Shown: positions 40,520-49,719, counted from the stretch's first letter. The stretch: 64,000 bases of DNA from Candidatus Nitrosopumilus sp. (GCA_021268355.1 JAJETY010000001.1:21043-85042), one strand, 5' to 3'. The notes: generated by a model not told the origin, from the sequence alone. Translations and numbers: made by a program.

Positions 40520-40654
40520 ATGAGCAATCTTGATGATTCCATTGGAAAGATTCTACTAGAGTTACAAAAAGATGATCCTGAGACATTTGCAAAATTAATG
40601 AAAAAGGCTCAAGAAGAGAATCCAGAACTGTTGGAAGACACAGATGAGAAATAG
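40520..40654 (+). CDS. Acidic helical microprotein
   Basis: A 44-residue peptide beginning MSNLDDSIGKILLELQ, helical and acidic (KAQEENPELLEDTDEK). A GTTAAGTAT box is centred 26 bases before the ATG. No family is known to me. Confidence 0.5.
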   Translation: MSNLDDSIGKILLELQKDDPETFAKLMKKAQEENPELLEDTDEK

Positions 40655-40701
40655 TTCACAATAACCACCGATTTTAAACTAAAATCATTCTAATAATCTC
40701 C

Positions 40702-40806
40702 TTGAGATACAAATGCCTTATTTGCAATGTTGTTTTAGGAACACCGAGAAAACTAGAAGACCATCTACAAATTGAGCATAAATGGGGCAAAAAACGTGAT
40801 AAATAG
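40702..40806 (+). CDS. C2H2 zinc-finger microprotein, TTG start
   Basis: A 34-residue protein from a TTG: LRYKCLICNVVLG... with the finger C-x2-C-x12-H-x4-H (CLIC...DHLQIEH) and a Lys/Arg tail. A TTTTAAAC box is centred about 27 bases before the TTG, supporting a leaderless TTG start. It is close in length and plan to the finger proteins at 21464 and 29031. Confidence 0.62.
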   Translation: MRYKCLICNVVLGTPRKLEDHLQIEHKWGKKRDK

Positions 40807-40866
40807 GCTCAAAAAAATAGGTATGACATGAATTAATTTTTTAGGGAATACCAATTACAAAATCTA

Positions 40867-41076
40867 TTGAATTTCATATCAAAAAAAGTTCTAGATTTTC
40901 AAAAAAAGAAACTAGAATCAGCTGAAGAGACTTTGAGAAAATACATTAAAGAAGTAGAAAAGCTTGAGAATGAAGATAAGCCAAAAGAATTAGAAAATTC
41001 TAGAAAAATGATAAAAATTTGGACAGATAATATTGATAAAATTAAAAAAGAAATTAAAAAAATAGAGTCAAGATGA
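40867..41076 (+). CDS. Coiled-coil protein
   Basis: A 69-residue protein from a TTG: MNFISKKVLDFQKKKLE, then continuous heptads of Leu, Ile and Lys/Glu (AEETLRKYIKEVEKLENED, RKMIKIWTDNIDKIKKEIK). It overlaps the next gene by 4 bases (ATGA), so both proteins are made from one coupled message. It is probably a homo- or heterodimer partner. Confidence 0.62.
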   Translation: MNFISKKVLDFQKKKLESAEETLRKYIKEVEKLENEDKPKELENSRKMIKIWTDNIDKIKKEIKKIESR

Positions 41077-41405
41077 AATTCAAAAAAGATTCAGAATCAT
41101 TAAAAGAGAATTCAGAGTTGAGAATTCTTGCAGAATACAACAGACGATTCAAACAGTTGAAAATAACTCAGAAAAAAGTCAACAAATTACGAGACCATGA
41201 AATGGATAAAGAGGCAGATAAGATTCAAGATCTAGTAAAATTACTAGTACAAGAGATTGAAGCATATTTTAGAAAATATAGAGGAGTCCTAACAAAATAC
41301 GGGATATTACCAGAATACCCTCTAGAAATTAACGATATTACAAAACAAGAAATAGAAAAAGCCAATGCTTGGCAGAGTGCTCATAGAAAAAAATTTGGAA
41401 TTTAA
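41073..41405 (+). CDS. Small helical protein, distant relative of 36937-37236
   Basis: A 110-residue helical protein: LAEYNRRFKQLKITQKKVN, then DLVKLLVQEIEAYFRKYRGVL and a YGILPEYPLEIND segment. The last two resemble the protein at 36937-37236. It is translationally coupled to the coiled-coil gene. Function unknown. Confidence 0.6.
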   Translation: MKFKKDSESLKENSELRILAEYNRRFKQLKITQKKVNKLRDHEMDKEADKIQDLVKLLVQEIEAYFRKYRGVLTKYGILPEYPLEINDITKQEIEKANAWQSAHRKKFGI

Positions 41406-41423
41406 AAAAGAAAAATTTAGGAG

Positions 41424-41612
41424 TTATTGCAATGAATAATGAATGTCACAAAATAGAACCGTTCCATTTGGGAATGTTTTTGCAGTTATGGCGTGACCAT
41501 CTTCTAACCCTTTACCGCACACATAACACTCCACTTTACTTACAGATGTTTTGATTTCTTGCTTTTTGAAAATTTGCATATCTTGCAAAATTGCTCTTTT
41601 TGCCCCCTGCAT
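41424..41612 (-). CDS. Small zinc protein divergent from the trp operon
   Basis: A 62-residue protein beginning MQGAKRAILQDMQIF. The motif CYVCGKGLEDGH and a final FCDIHYS give a Cys3-His-type zinc site. A CTTTATAGTA box is centred about 27 bases before the ATG. The box abuts the palindrome at 41647-41663 on its other side, so this gene and trpE may share an operator. A longer frame begins at 41657 but contains the box. Confidence 0.6.
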   Translation of the reverse strand: MQGAKRAILQDMQIFKKQEIKTSVSKVECYVCGKGLEDGHAITAKTFPNGTVLFCDIHYSLQ

Positions 41613-41646
41613 GATGATTATTATGCGATCAACTATACTATAAAGG

Positions 41647-41663
41647 TACCGTACCATACGGTA
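41647..41663. promoter_or_regulatory. 17-bp palindrome between a zinc protein gene and trpE
   Basis: TACCGTA, CCA, TACGGTA: perfect 7-bp arms. It sits immediately upstream of the minus-strand box for 41424-41612 and about 10 bases upstream of the plus-strand box (ATTCTATAAG, about 41674-41683) for trpE. This position, just upstream of two TATA boxes, fits a transcription factor operator. Confidence 0.55.
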
Positions 41664-41711
41664 ATAAATTCATTCTATAAGATGAATAAATCTACACAAA
41701 AATTATGATAA

Positions 41712-43112
41712 ATGAATCTACTTTACAATTTAAATAATAAACCGGATGAATTTTGTTTATGGGTGGACGCCTTTGGAGAGACATCAGTAAAAGTAGTACC
41801 CCTAGATTTATCTGAAAATCAATTTCAAATTTACAATAAAATTTCAAGAAATTATTCACATTCATTTCTCTTTGAATCTCTCACAGGACCTGAGGTTTTA
41901 GCTGAAACGTCTGTGATGGGATTTGATCCAAAGATTATTCTCAAAGGATATTCAGATAGAGTTGAGATTATTCAAAATAATGAAACAAAAGTAATTCAAA
42001 CCAAAGACCCATTTTTTGAATTGAAAAAATTACTTGGAAAATCAGATAATCAAAGTTACAGATATCTTGGAGGTGCTGTTGGAGTAGTTAATTATGATGC
42101 AATTAGAATGGTTGAAAACATTCCAGATAACCATAGTTCCCCACAACCATTAATGGAATTTGGGATTTATGATGATGGGTTGTTGTACGATAATTTACAC
42201 AAAAAATTATTTTATTTTTATCATGATGAAAATAGATTTAAAAAATTAAAAATGAGTGAAGATGTATTTGGAGAATTTCATTCTAGTAAAGTAACTCCGA
42301 ATATGGATGAAATGAAATTCTCTGAAATTGTGAACAGGGCAAAGGAATACATTCATCATGGAGACATATTTCAAGTAGTTCTATCAAGAAAATTTGCATT
42401 TGATACTGATGGTGATAATTTAACATTATACAAAACATTACGAAGACTAAATCCTTCACCATACATGTATCATCTAAAACAAAACAATAAAACAATAATC
42501 GGGGCATCACCAGAAATGCTTGTTAGAATTACTAATGATAAAGTAGAAACATTTCCAATCGCAGGAACTAGAAAAGTTACTGATGATGAAGACAAAAATG
42601 AAAAATTAGCAGAAGAGCTAATCAAAGATGAAAAAGAGTTGGCAGAGCACACAATGCTTGTGGATTTAGGCAGAAATGATATTGGACGTGTCTGCAGATA
42701 TGGCTCTGTCCATCCAGAATCATTAATGGAGATAAAGAGATTCAGTCATGTTCAGCATATTGTTAGTCATGTAGTAGGTAATTTAGCACCTGAAAACGAC
42801 ATGTTTGATGCGTTTAAAGCAGTTTTTCCTGCTGGAACAGTATCAGGAGCACCAAAAGTTAGAGCCATGGAGATTATTGATGAGTTAGAAACGGAGGCAC
42901 GTGGACCATATGCAGGAGCAGTAGGATATTTTTCCTACAACGGATGTTGTGATTTTGCCATAGCAATTAGAAGTATATTCATTGAGGATGGAAAGGGATT
43001 TGTTCAATCAGGTGCTGGAATTGTATCAGATTCGATTCCAGAAAATGAGTTTAAAGAAACAGAACACAAAGCAGGAGCAATGTTACAAGCACTCAAGGAG
43101 GCATCATCATGA
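41712..43112 (+). CDS. trpE: Anthranilate synthase component I
   Basis: TrpE makes anthranilate from chorismate, using ammonia supplied by TrpG. It is the first committed step of tryptophan synthesis. The protein is 466 residues and has the chorismate-binding features of the family, including GDIFQVVLSRKF, IGASPEMLVRI, HTMLVDLGRNDIGRV and PAGTVSGAPKVRAMEII. The feedback-binding motif region reads FLFESLTG (LLES-like), so tryptophan inhibition is likely. The start at 41712 leaves about 7 bases of leader after the predicted transcription start. It overlaps trpG by 4 bases. Confidence 0.95.
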   Translation: MNLLYNLNNKPDEFCLWVDAFGETSVKVVPLDLSENQFQIYNKISRNYSHSFLFESLTGPEVLAETSVMGFDPKIILKGYSDRVEIIQNNETKVIQTKDPFFELKKLLGKSDNQSYRYLGGAVGVVNYDAIRMVENIPDNHSSPQPLMEFGIYDDGLLYDNLHKKLFYFYHDENRFKKLKMSEDVFGEFHSSKVTPNMDEMKFSEIVNRAKEYIHHGDIFQVVLSRKFAFDTDGDNLTLYKTLRRLNPSPYMYHLKQNNKTIIGASPEMLVRITNDKVETFPIAGTRKVTDDEDKNEKLAEELIKDEKELAEHTMLVDLGRNDIGRVCRYGSVHPESLMEIKRFSHVQHIVSHVVGNLAPENDMFDAFKAVFPAGTVSGAPKVRAMEIIDELETEARGPYAGAVGYFSYNGCCDFAIAIRSIFIEDGKGFVQSGAGIVSDSIPENEFKETEHKAGAMLQALKEASS

Positions 43113-43705
43113 AATTTTTGATAATTGATAATTATGATTCATTTGTATACAACATTGCACAGTATCTTGGAGAATTAGGAGTAAATTGTGATGTAATTAG
43201 AAATGACAAAATCACACTAAATGAAATTAAAGATAGAAATTATGATGCAATTATAATTTCTCCAGGTCCCGGAACTCCAGAAGATAAAAAATATTTTGGA
43301 GTGTGTAGTGAAGTAATTAAAAATTTGGGGTCAAGTACTCCCATACTCGGAGTGTGTCTTGGACATCAAGGGATCATTGATGCGTTTGGGGGCAAAGTAA
43401 CTAATGCAGGATCCGTTAGGCATGGAAAAACAAGTCCCGTAGAACATGAAGATTCTAAACTATTCAAAGATGTAAAAAATCCATTTAGAGCAACAAGGTA
43501 TCATAGTTTGGTAGGAGATAAAACTATAATTCCAGAGGTGTTAAAAATTACCGCAGTTGCAATTGATGATGGAGAAGTAATGGCAGTGGAACACAAAGAT
43601 TATCTGATTCAAGGAGTTCAATTTCACCCAGAATCAATCATGACAGAAGACGGTAAAAAGATTCTATTGAATTTTATCAAACAAGTTATGGAAAACAAGA
43701 AATGA
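43109..43705 (+). CDS. trpG: Anthranilate synthase component II (glutaminase)
   Basis: A class I glutamine amidotransferase of 198 residues. It releases ammonia for TrpE. The nucleophile cysteine is in ILGVCLGHQG, and the His-Glu pair is in GVQFHPESIMT. It overlaps trpE by 4 bases (ATGA) and trpD by 4 bases. The position beside trpE argues for TrpG rather than PabA, although one protein could serve both. Confidence 0.93.
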   Translation: MKFLIIDNYDSFVYNIAQYLGELGVNCDVIRNDKITLNEIKDRNYDAIIISPGPGTPEDKKYFGVCSEVIKNLGSSTPILGVCLGHQGIIDAFGGKVTNAGSVRHGKTSPVEHEDSKLFKDVKNPFRATRYHSLVGDKTIIPEVLKITAVAIDDGEVMAVEHKDYLIQGVQFHPESIMTEDGKKILLNFIKQVMENKK

Positions 43706-44748
43706 TTTCAAATTTGATTTTAAAACTTCAGGAAAAAATTGATCTCACATATGAAGAAATGAATGAGGTTATGACAGAAGTTCTTTCAGGAAGGACCTCC
43801 GACTCAGAAAACGCAAATTTTCTTTCAAATCTTGCAGATAAGGGAGAAACAGATGATGAGCTTTTAGGAATGCTTGATAAGATGCAGGAATTTTGTTTGA
43901 AAATTGAGCCTAAAAACAAAGGCACCATAATTGACATGTGTGGTACTGGTGGAGATAATCTTAAGACATTCAATATATCCACAACAGCATCATTTGTTGT
44001 AGCTGCCTCAGGAGGAATTGTAGCAAAACATGGAAATCGTTCAAGTTCAGGAGTGTCAGGAAGTGCAGATATATTCGAATATTTCGGATATGACTTGAAT
44101 TTAGAACCACATAAAATTGCGGAAATATTGGAAAAACACAATATCTGTTTTATGTTTGCACAAAAATTTCATCCAGCAATGAAACATGTGTCTGCTGCAA
44201 GAAAACAGTTGGGAAAAAGAACGGCATTTAATTTACTTGGTCCATTGTCTAACCCAGCAGGAGTTAAGAATCAATTAGTCGGGGTATTTTCAATAGAATA
44301 TTTAGAAAGATTACCTCAAATCCTAAAAAGAAAAGGTGCTGAAAATATTATGACAGTTCGTTCCGATGATGGAATGGATGAATTTTCTACCAGTTCTACT
44401 AACAGAGTATGTATTTTAAGAGATGGAAAAGTTTTGATGAATTCAATTGATCCTGAAGTTGTAGGACTGCACAAATCATCGTTAAAAGATATTCAAATAC
44501 AAACCAAAGAGGATTCCATAAAATCATTTGTTGGTGTTTTGAATAATACTGCCAATCAAGCTATGATTGACACTACAGTTCTTAATGCTGCAGGAGGATT
44601 AATTGTTTCAAATATTTCTAATAATTTTGAGGAGGCAGTAGAAACTGCATTAAACACAATTAAAGATGGCAAAGCGTTTGCATTATTAGAGAAATTTGTA
44701 CAAGAAACAGGAGACATTTCAAAATTAAAGGAGATCGTTAATGGCTGA
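43702..44748 (+). CDS. trpD: Anthranilate phosphoribosyltransferase
   Basis: TrpD joins anthranilate to PRPP. The 348-residue protein has the family core: MCGTGGDNLKTFNISTTASF for the PRPP pyrophosphate site, AKHGNRSSSGVSGSADIFE, and KRTAFNLLGPLSNPAG. It overlaps trpC by 8 bases. No fusion with TrpG or TrpC is seen. Confidence 0.95.
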   Translation: MISNLILKLQEKIDLTYEEMNEVMTEVLSGRTSDSENANFLSNLADKGETDDELLGMLDKMQEFCLKIEPKNKGTIIDMCGTGGDNLKTFNISTTASFVVAASGGIVAKHGNRSSSGVSGSADIFEYFGYDLNLEPHKIAEILEKHNICFMFAQKFHPAMKHVSAARKQLGKRTAFNLLGPLSNPAGVKNQLVGVFSIEYLERLPQILKRKGAENIMTVRSDDGMDEFSTSSTNRVCILRDGKVLMNSIDPEVVGLHKSSLKDIQIQTKEDSIKSFVGVLNNTANQAMIDTTVLNAAGGLIVSNISNNFEEAVETALNTIKDGKAFALLEKFVQETGDISKLKEIVNG

Positions 44749-45517
44749 AAATATTCTTCGTAAACTAGTTAGTAACTCCCAAATGGCAATTGATGACGGT
44801 GTTTACGACATAGATTTCAATTTGCAGAAATCAAACAAAGATTTTGTAGAAATAATCAAGAATAGCGAACATGCCCCATTACTCACAGAAATAAAATTTT
44901 CATCTCCATCATTAGGAAAAATTAGAACAATTACAGATCCTGTGAATATTGCATCCCAAATGATTGCAGGGGGTGCAAAAGCACTTTCAGTATTGACTCA
45001 GCCACACCTATTCAATGGGTCACCAGAATATTTCATGAAGGTAAGAGAATCAGTAGATGTCCCCATGTTAATGAAAGATATTATGATTGACAAAGTTCAG
45101 ATTGATGCAGCTAAAAGAATTGGAGCAGACTTTATGTTAGTGATCCAGTCATTATTTGATCAGGATTATCTAAAAGAGATTGATGAATTTATTGCATATG
45201 GGCATAAACAAGGATTACAGATTCTTTTAGAAGTTCATACAAAAAAAGAATTTGAAAATGCAATGAAAACAGAGGCAGACCTGATTGGAATTAACAATAG
45301 AAATCTAGACACGTTAGATATCGATCTAAAAACAACTGAATATATCTTATCAGGAATTGAAAAAACTAGACCTATTTTATCTGAAAGTGGGATAGATACG
45401 CCTGAAGACATCCAATATCTAAAAAGGTGTGGAGCTAATGCATTTTTGATAGGTTCTAGCATAATGAAAAGTGATAATATTGAAGAACAAGTAAGGAAAT
45501 TGGTGAAGGCATATTGA
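44741..45517 (+). CDS. trpC: Indole-3-glycerol-phosphate synthase
   Basis: TrpC closes the ring to form indole-3-glycerol phosphate. It has 258 residues, a single beta/alpha barrel with [30 protein letters not shown] and [14 protein letters not shown]. The length leaves no room for a fused TrpF (phosphoribosylanthranilate isomerase), and no trpF lies in the operon. It overlaps trpB by 4 bases. Confidence 0.95.
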   Translation: MAENILRKLVSNSQMAIDDGVYDIDFNLQKSNKDFVEIIKNSEHAPLLTEIKFSSPSLGKIRTITDPVNIASQMIAGGAKALSVLTQPHLFNGSPEYFMKVRESVDVPMLMKDIMIDKVQIDAAKRIGADFMLVIQSLFDQDYLKEIDEFIAYGHKQGLQILLEVHTKKEFENAMKTEADLIGINNRNLDTLDIDLKTTEYILSGIEKTRPILSESGIDTPEDIQYLKRCGANAFLIGSSIMKSDNIEEQVRKLVKAY

Positions 45518-46701
45518 AATATCCTAAAAATGGCAGATTTGGAGAATTTGGTGGTAAATATATTCCAGAGACGTTAGTTCCAGCAATAGAAGAATTAGAA
45601 GAAAATTATTTGAAATTCAAGAATGATAAAAATTTCAAAAAAGAGTTGGATTATTACCTTAAAGTTTACGCAGGGCGTCCAACTCCTTTATACTATGCAA
45701 AGAATCTTTCAGAGAAACTTGGTGGTGGAAAGATCTATCTCAAAAGAGAAGATTTGTTGCATGGTGGAGCTCACAAAATAAACAATACCCTAGGACAAGC
45801 ACTACTTGCAAAAAAAATGAATAAGAAAAGAATCATTGCTGAAACAGGCGCAGGTCAACACGGAGTAGCAACAGCCATGGCATGTGCAGCATTAGGAATG
45901 AAAGCCGAGGTATACATGGGATACAAAGACACCATTAGACAAAAACTAAATGTATTTCGAATGAATTTACTTGGTTCTAAAGTGCATCCTGTAAAATCAG
46001 GTTCTAAAACACTAAAAGATGCAATTAATGAGGCAATCAGAGATTGGATCACTAATGTCGAAAATACTTACTATTTACTTGGTTCGGCTGTTGGGCCGCA
46101 CCCATATCCAGTGATGGTCAGAGATTTTCAAAGTGTAATTGGAAATGAAATAAAATCACAAATGAAAAAACTAAACAAAACACCAGACAGCATAATTGCC
46201 TGTGTAGGTGGAGGTTCTAATGCAATTGGAACATTTTATCCATTAGTGGATTCTAATGCAGAGATAATAGGAGTGGAAGCAGCAGGACATGGATTAAAAT
46301 CTAAAAAACATTCAGCGACACTGTCAGCAGGAAGTAAAGGTGTTCTTCATGGAATGATGACATATCTACTTCAAGATAAAGAGGGGCAGATAACAGAAAC
46401 ACATAGTATTTCAGCAGGTCTAGACTATCCAGGTGTTGGTCCGGAGCATTCTTACCTTAAAGATACTAAACGTGTAAAATATCATTCAGCAACGGATACA
46501 GAAGTAATCGACGCATTTCTAATGTTAACTAGAACAGAAGGGATCATCCCAGCTTTAGAATCAGCTCATGCAATCGCTGAAGCAATCAAAGTTGCTAAAA
46601 AGAGTAAAAAGTCAGAATCAATTGTAGTTACACTTTCTGGAAGAGGAGACAAAGACGTAGAAGAAGTTCAAAATTATCTGAGCAAAAATGTCAAAAATTA
46701 A
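45514..46701 (+). CDS. trpB: Tryptophan synthase beta subunit
   Basis: The pyridoxal-phosphate subunit that joins indole and serine. It has 395 residues and begins with a TTG in the trpC overlap. It shows [15 protein letters not shown], the PLP lysine in [20 protein letters not shown], the EHSYL region and a phosphate-binding GGGSNAIG. It overlaps trpA by 14 bases. It is the standard TrpB1 form rather than the long TrpB2 form. Confidence 0.96.
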   Translation: MKYPKNGRFGEFGGKYIPETLVPAIEELEENYLKFKNDKNFKKELDYYLKVYAGRPTPLYYAKNLSEKLGGGKIYLKREDLLHGGAHKINNTLGQALLAKKMNKKRIIAETGAGQHGVATAMACAALGMKAEVYMGYKDTIRQKLNVFRMNLLGSKVHPVKSGSKTLKDAINEAIRDWITNVENTYYLLGSAVGPHPYPVMVRDFQSVIGNEIKSQMKKLNKTPDSIIACVGGGSNAIGTFYPLVDSNAEIIGVEAAGHGLKSKKHSATLSAGSKGVLHGMMTYLLQDKEGQITETHSISAGLDYPGVGPEHSYLKDTKRVKYHSATDTEVIDAFLMLTRTEGIIPALESAHAIAEAIKVAKKSKKSESIVVTLSGRGDKDVEEVQNYLSKNVKN

Positions 46702-47494
46702 AGAAAAATTTAAAGAATTGCAGGAAAGGAATGAAAAGGCCTTGATATCATATATCATGGCAGGATTCCCAAATGAAAAATCAACAATATCAGTTGTCAG
46801 AGGATTGGTAAAGGGAGGAGTTGACATCATTGAGTTGGGGTTTCCATTCTCAGATCCACTTGCAGACGGTCCTGTTATTCAAAATGCAAGCACGATATCT
46901 CTAGAAAAAGGTACAAAAATTGACAAATTTTTCTCACTAGTTAAAAAAATTAGAAAAGAGACAGACACCCCTCTAATATTGATGACATACACCAACATCC
47001 TATATCACAAAGGATATTCAAAATTCATTGCAGAGGCTAAGAAGGCAGGAATTGACGGATTCATTTTACCAGATATGTCAATAGAAGAATCAGAAGATTA
47101 TCTAAAAGCTGCAAAAAATAACGCAGACACCATTTTTCTGATATCTCCAAATACCAGTAAAACTAGAATTGCAAAAATTGCAAAAGCATCGTCTGGTTTC
47201 CTCTATCTTGTTGCAGTTTATGGAACTACAGGCGTAAAAACAGGAATTAAGAATTACACGCTAGATGCAATTAAAAATGTCAAAAACCAGACCAAAGGAA
47301 AAATCCCAGTTAGTGTAGGATTTGGCGTTTCCACACCAGAAGATGTTAAAAAATACATAAAAGCTGGTGCTGATGGAGTAATTGTTGGTAGTGCATATTT
47401 GAAATTAATTGAGAAAACATCTCAAAGCAAATTGGAATCAAAAATTGCATTATTTACAAAATCGTTAAAGTGTCAAACAGTTCATAAAAAATAA
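46688..47494 (+). CDS. trpA: Tryptophan synthase alpha subunit
   Basis: Splits indole-3-glycerol phosphate to indole, which is passed to TrpB. It is 268 residues, a beta/alpha barrel with the acidic catalytic Glu in [29 protein letters not shown], the Asp in [22 protein letters not shown] and [13 protein letters not shown]. It is the last gene of trpEGDCBA. Confidence 0.95.
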   Translation: MSKIKEKFKELQERNEKALISYIMAGFPNEKSTISVVRGLVKGGVDIIELGFPFSDPLADGPVIQNASTISLEKGTKIDKFFSLVKKIRKETDTPLILMTYTNILYHKGYSKFIAEAKKAGIDGFILPDMSIEESEDYLKAAKNNADTIFLISPNTSKTRIAKIAKASSGFLYLVAVYGTTGVKTGIKNYTLDAIKNVKNQTKGKIPVSVGFGVSTPEDVKKYIKAGADGVIVGSAYLKLIEKTSQSKLESKIALFTKSLKCQTVHKK

Positions 47495-47663
47495 GAATTC
47501 ATTAGATGGTATTCCCCAAAATATCATTAAAGATTAGCAATTAGTAATCCATCCAATGATTTCTAAGTAATTTTTCAAAAAAAATAAAAAAGATTTTATA
47601 AAAATTAAAAACTGTTCATAGATTTACAAGATTTTTTACAATTGTATAGTTATTAAAACAGAT

Positions 47664-47753
47664 TTATTTTTCATCAGATTCTTCTGGCTCATTTGCCTTA
47701 TCTCTTACCTTTTTCATTATACAGAATTTTGCAAGAGTTTTCTTAAATCCCAT
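47664..47753 (-). CDS. Microprotein between trpA and a hypothetical gene
   Basis: A 29-residue peptide: MGFKKTLAKFCIMKK then an acidic tail (VRDKANEPEESDEK). A CTTAAGTT box lies about 28 bases before the ATG. An amphipathic N-terminus suggests membrane surface association. The rest of the 363-base gap (47495-47857) shows no other signal apart from T-rich sequence after trpA. Confidence 0.4.
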   Translation of the reverse strand: MGFKKTLAKFCIMKKVRDKANEPEESDEK

Positions 47754-47857
47754 ATCTAAATTTAGAAAATCTAGTAACTTAAGGGTATTGATAGAATCTC
47801 TTCAGAACATTAATCAAAACTAGTAGGTCAACAAAAATGGCTCAATCTAGCCTCAAA

Positions 47858-48544
47858 TCAGGATGAAATTCGGGTTAATTTTTCATCTAAAGAGTCGACC
47901 TGATTAATCAGATTTTTGACAATCCCATCAATTGTTTCAAATTTATTTTTTTCAAGAACTTCAGAATTATCTGCCCAATTAAGCATGGCATTAAAGATTG
48001 TACGAACCTGAAGTGAATAGTCATATAATTCATCCAAACCTATTTTCTTTTTTTCAGGGTTATCTTTTGAGAAAATAGTCAGATAGCCATCTTTTGATAT
48101 GGAATAATAATTTTGAGATACGGCATCTGAGAAATCAGATAAAAACATCCCATGTATGGCATTTTTTAGTTTTAAATTGTATTGCATCTTGTTACATATT
48201 TTTTTAAGCATTTGATTCAATGTAGTATTTTCATCAAACCCTCCCTTGAGTTTTTGAGGATTTATTATAATTTTCAGAAATTTTTCAAATATTTTAAAAT
48301 GTGAATTAATAAAAGACGTCATTGAATAGATTGTAAAAAATATTACATCCTCACTGTTCATCTCAGATTCATCTAATCTCCGAATTATTTCTGACAAGGA
48401 GTTTGAAAATCTCTTTTGGAAATCAATGAAATTAAGAAAAAATTGCTCATCATGATATTCGGGATTAAAATGGTATAGTCCTTTTTTTTCAATGTCATTT
48501 AATATGACTAATGTTGCTCGATAGTTCGGATTAGTGTTTGACAA
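47858..48544 (-). CDS. Hypothetical helical protein
   Basis: A 228-residue, mainly helical soluble protein: FFLNFIDFQKRFSNSLSEII, MTSFINSHFKIFEKFLKIII, YSLQVRTIFNAMLNWAD and a C-terminal coiled segment NLINQVDSLDEKLTRISS. There is no signal, no cysteine cluster and no recognised domain. It is followed on its 5' side by a small gene on the same strand (48581-48745). Confidence 0.65.
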   Translation of the reverse strand: MSNTNPNYRATLVILNDIEKKGLYHFNPEYHDEQFFLNFIDFQKRFSNSLSEIIRRLDESEMNSEDVIFFTIYSMTSFINSHFKIFEKFLKIIINPQKLKGGFDENTTLNQMLKKICNKMQYNLKLKNAIHGMFLSDFSDAVSQNYYSISKDGYLTIFSKDNPEKKKIGLDELYDYSLQVRTIFNAMLNWADNSEVLEKNKFETIDGIVKNLINQVDSLDEKLTRISS

Positions 48545-48580
48545 TAATCTTCTGAATTTTGTACAGACTTAAATTTTAAT

Positions 48581-48745
48581 TTACATCAATCGTTCATTTT
48601 TTAATTTCTTTTTATTTCTATTAACTATCAAATGATACTGAATAATTTGTTTTAATTTCTCTTCTACACTTAGTTGATCGTCAATTGAAATACTTAGGAA
48701 TTCAAGGTAGTCATCATCATTGAGTTTGAAACGAATTTCTCTCAT
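48581..48745 (-). CDS. Ribbon-helix-helix-like small protein
   Basis: A 54-residue peptide beginning MREIRFKLNDDDYLEFL, followed by SISIDDQLSVEEKLKQIIQ and a basic end. The short N-terminal strand (REIRFKL) plus two helices resembles a ribbon-helix-helix DNA-binding protein. A CTTTTAGCC box lies about 26 bases before the ATG. It lies 36 bases upstream of the 47858-48544 gene and may regulate or accompany it. Confidence 0.5.
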   Translation of the reverse strand: MREIRFKLNDDDYLEFLSISIDDQLSVEEKLKQIIQYHLIVNRNKKKLKNERLM

Positions 48746-48798
48746 CAGACAGATTATCAGAATTGAGGCTAAAAGAGGGGGTTATTGTGAAAATAGTC

Positions 48799-49638
48799 TC
48801 ATCTAAGAGAAATCAGATTCTTTTTTGAGAATATGATGATTGAGATTATAGATATTGTGAGAATCAATAACACAATACCTCCAAATTCAGGAATGACATT
48901 AGAACCCATAATCTTAATTTCTCTTGAACTAGTATCAAGTGGAATAACTAGTTGAGTTGCAGTGCCACCACTAATTGTTGAATCAGATTCAAAATCAACC
49001 ATATTACCATCAACCCATACAGTTGTAGGATTGTCAATGAGTTCTTTAGGCAAAGTTATGGTAAGATGTTCATTGTTACTTTCACCAGTCATTGTAAATG
49101 TCAATGTCTTTTCATTAGGATTCACATGAACAGATTTAGCCAAATAGGCATCTAGAAAATATTTTACTTCAAATCCAACTCCGTCGTCAGTATAACCAGA
49201 TGCAATACCATCAATTGATTTTACACTTCCAGGATCCAGTACAACGTGGACCACCCCATTCATCCATGGGTGAAGTGAACAATAATAGTAAAAATCTCCA
49301 AGTTGATCAAATTGTCTAGTGTAAGACTTTCCAGCAGTGAAAAATCCACTGTCGAACAATCCATCTTCGTCATTAGTCGCAGGTTCTCTTTCACCTGTAG
49401 GACTAATGGATGTAATTGTATGAAATGCAGTATCAGCATTAGACCAAGTAATCGAATCCCCTGGATGAATGGTAATTATTCCAGTAGTCACACCTGTGTC
49501 TTTTTGGGACCAGTAATAAGGAAAATTAGAATCAGATGCGCCTGAAGGGATTTTGATTTCATATCTCTCAGCAAATGCAAAACTTGAACCCACAGATAAG
49601 ATTAGAATTACAGGTAAGATAGCAAGTGCTAATTTCAT
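48799..49638 (-). CDS. Secreted cupredoxin (blue copper) with PEFG-CTERM sorting signal
   Basis: A 279-residue exported protein. It has a signal peptide (about 1-23), then a plastocyanin-like domain with the type 1 copper ligands His in NADTAFHTI and Cys-His-Met in YYYCSLHPWM. A second beta domain follows (about 150-245), then the C-terminal signal IPEFGGIVLLILTISIISII with a basic end (FSKKN). Such tails are processed by an archaeosortase and anchor proteins to the envelope. It is probably an electron carrier in the copper-based respiratory or ammonia-oxidation machinery. The donor and acceptor are unknown. Confidence 0.88.
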   Translation of the reverse strand: MKLALAILPVILILSVGSSFAFAERYEIKIPSGASDSNFPYYWSQKDTGVTTGIITIHPGDSITWSNADTAFHTITSISPTGEREPATNDEDGLFDSGFFTAGKSYTRQFDQLGDFYYYCSLHPWMNGVVHVVLDPGSVKSIDGIASGYTDDGVGFEVKYFLDAYLAKSVHVNPNEKTLTFTMTGESNNEHLTITLPKELIDNPTTVWVDGNMVDFESDSTISGGTATQLVIPLDTSSREIKIMGSNVIPEFGGIVLLILTISIISIIIFSKKNLISLR

Positions 49639-49719
49639 GATTATAGATGGTGTTAAGGACTATTTCAATCAAGCCATGATCGACAAAACATACAAAAACC
49701 AGATACTCGTTTCATTAAT

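Noticed and set aside
20280..41700. An integrated provirus or transposon as the explanation for the island
   Set aside because: No integrase, capsid, terminase, transposase, attachment repeats or tRNA target were found, so I call it only an island of unknown genes.
41705..41737. An 11-codon frame (MINESTLQFK) overlapping the start of trpE, a possible leader peptide
   Set aside because: It contains no tryptophan codon and no hairpins follow, so attenuation is not supported.
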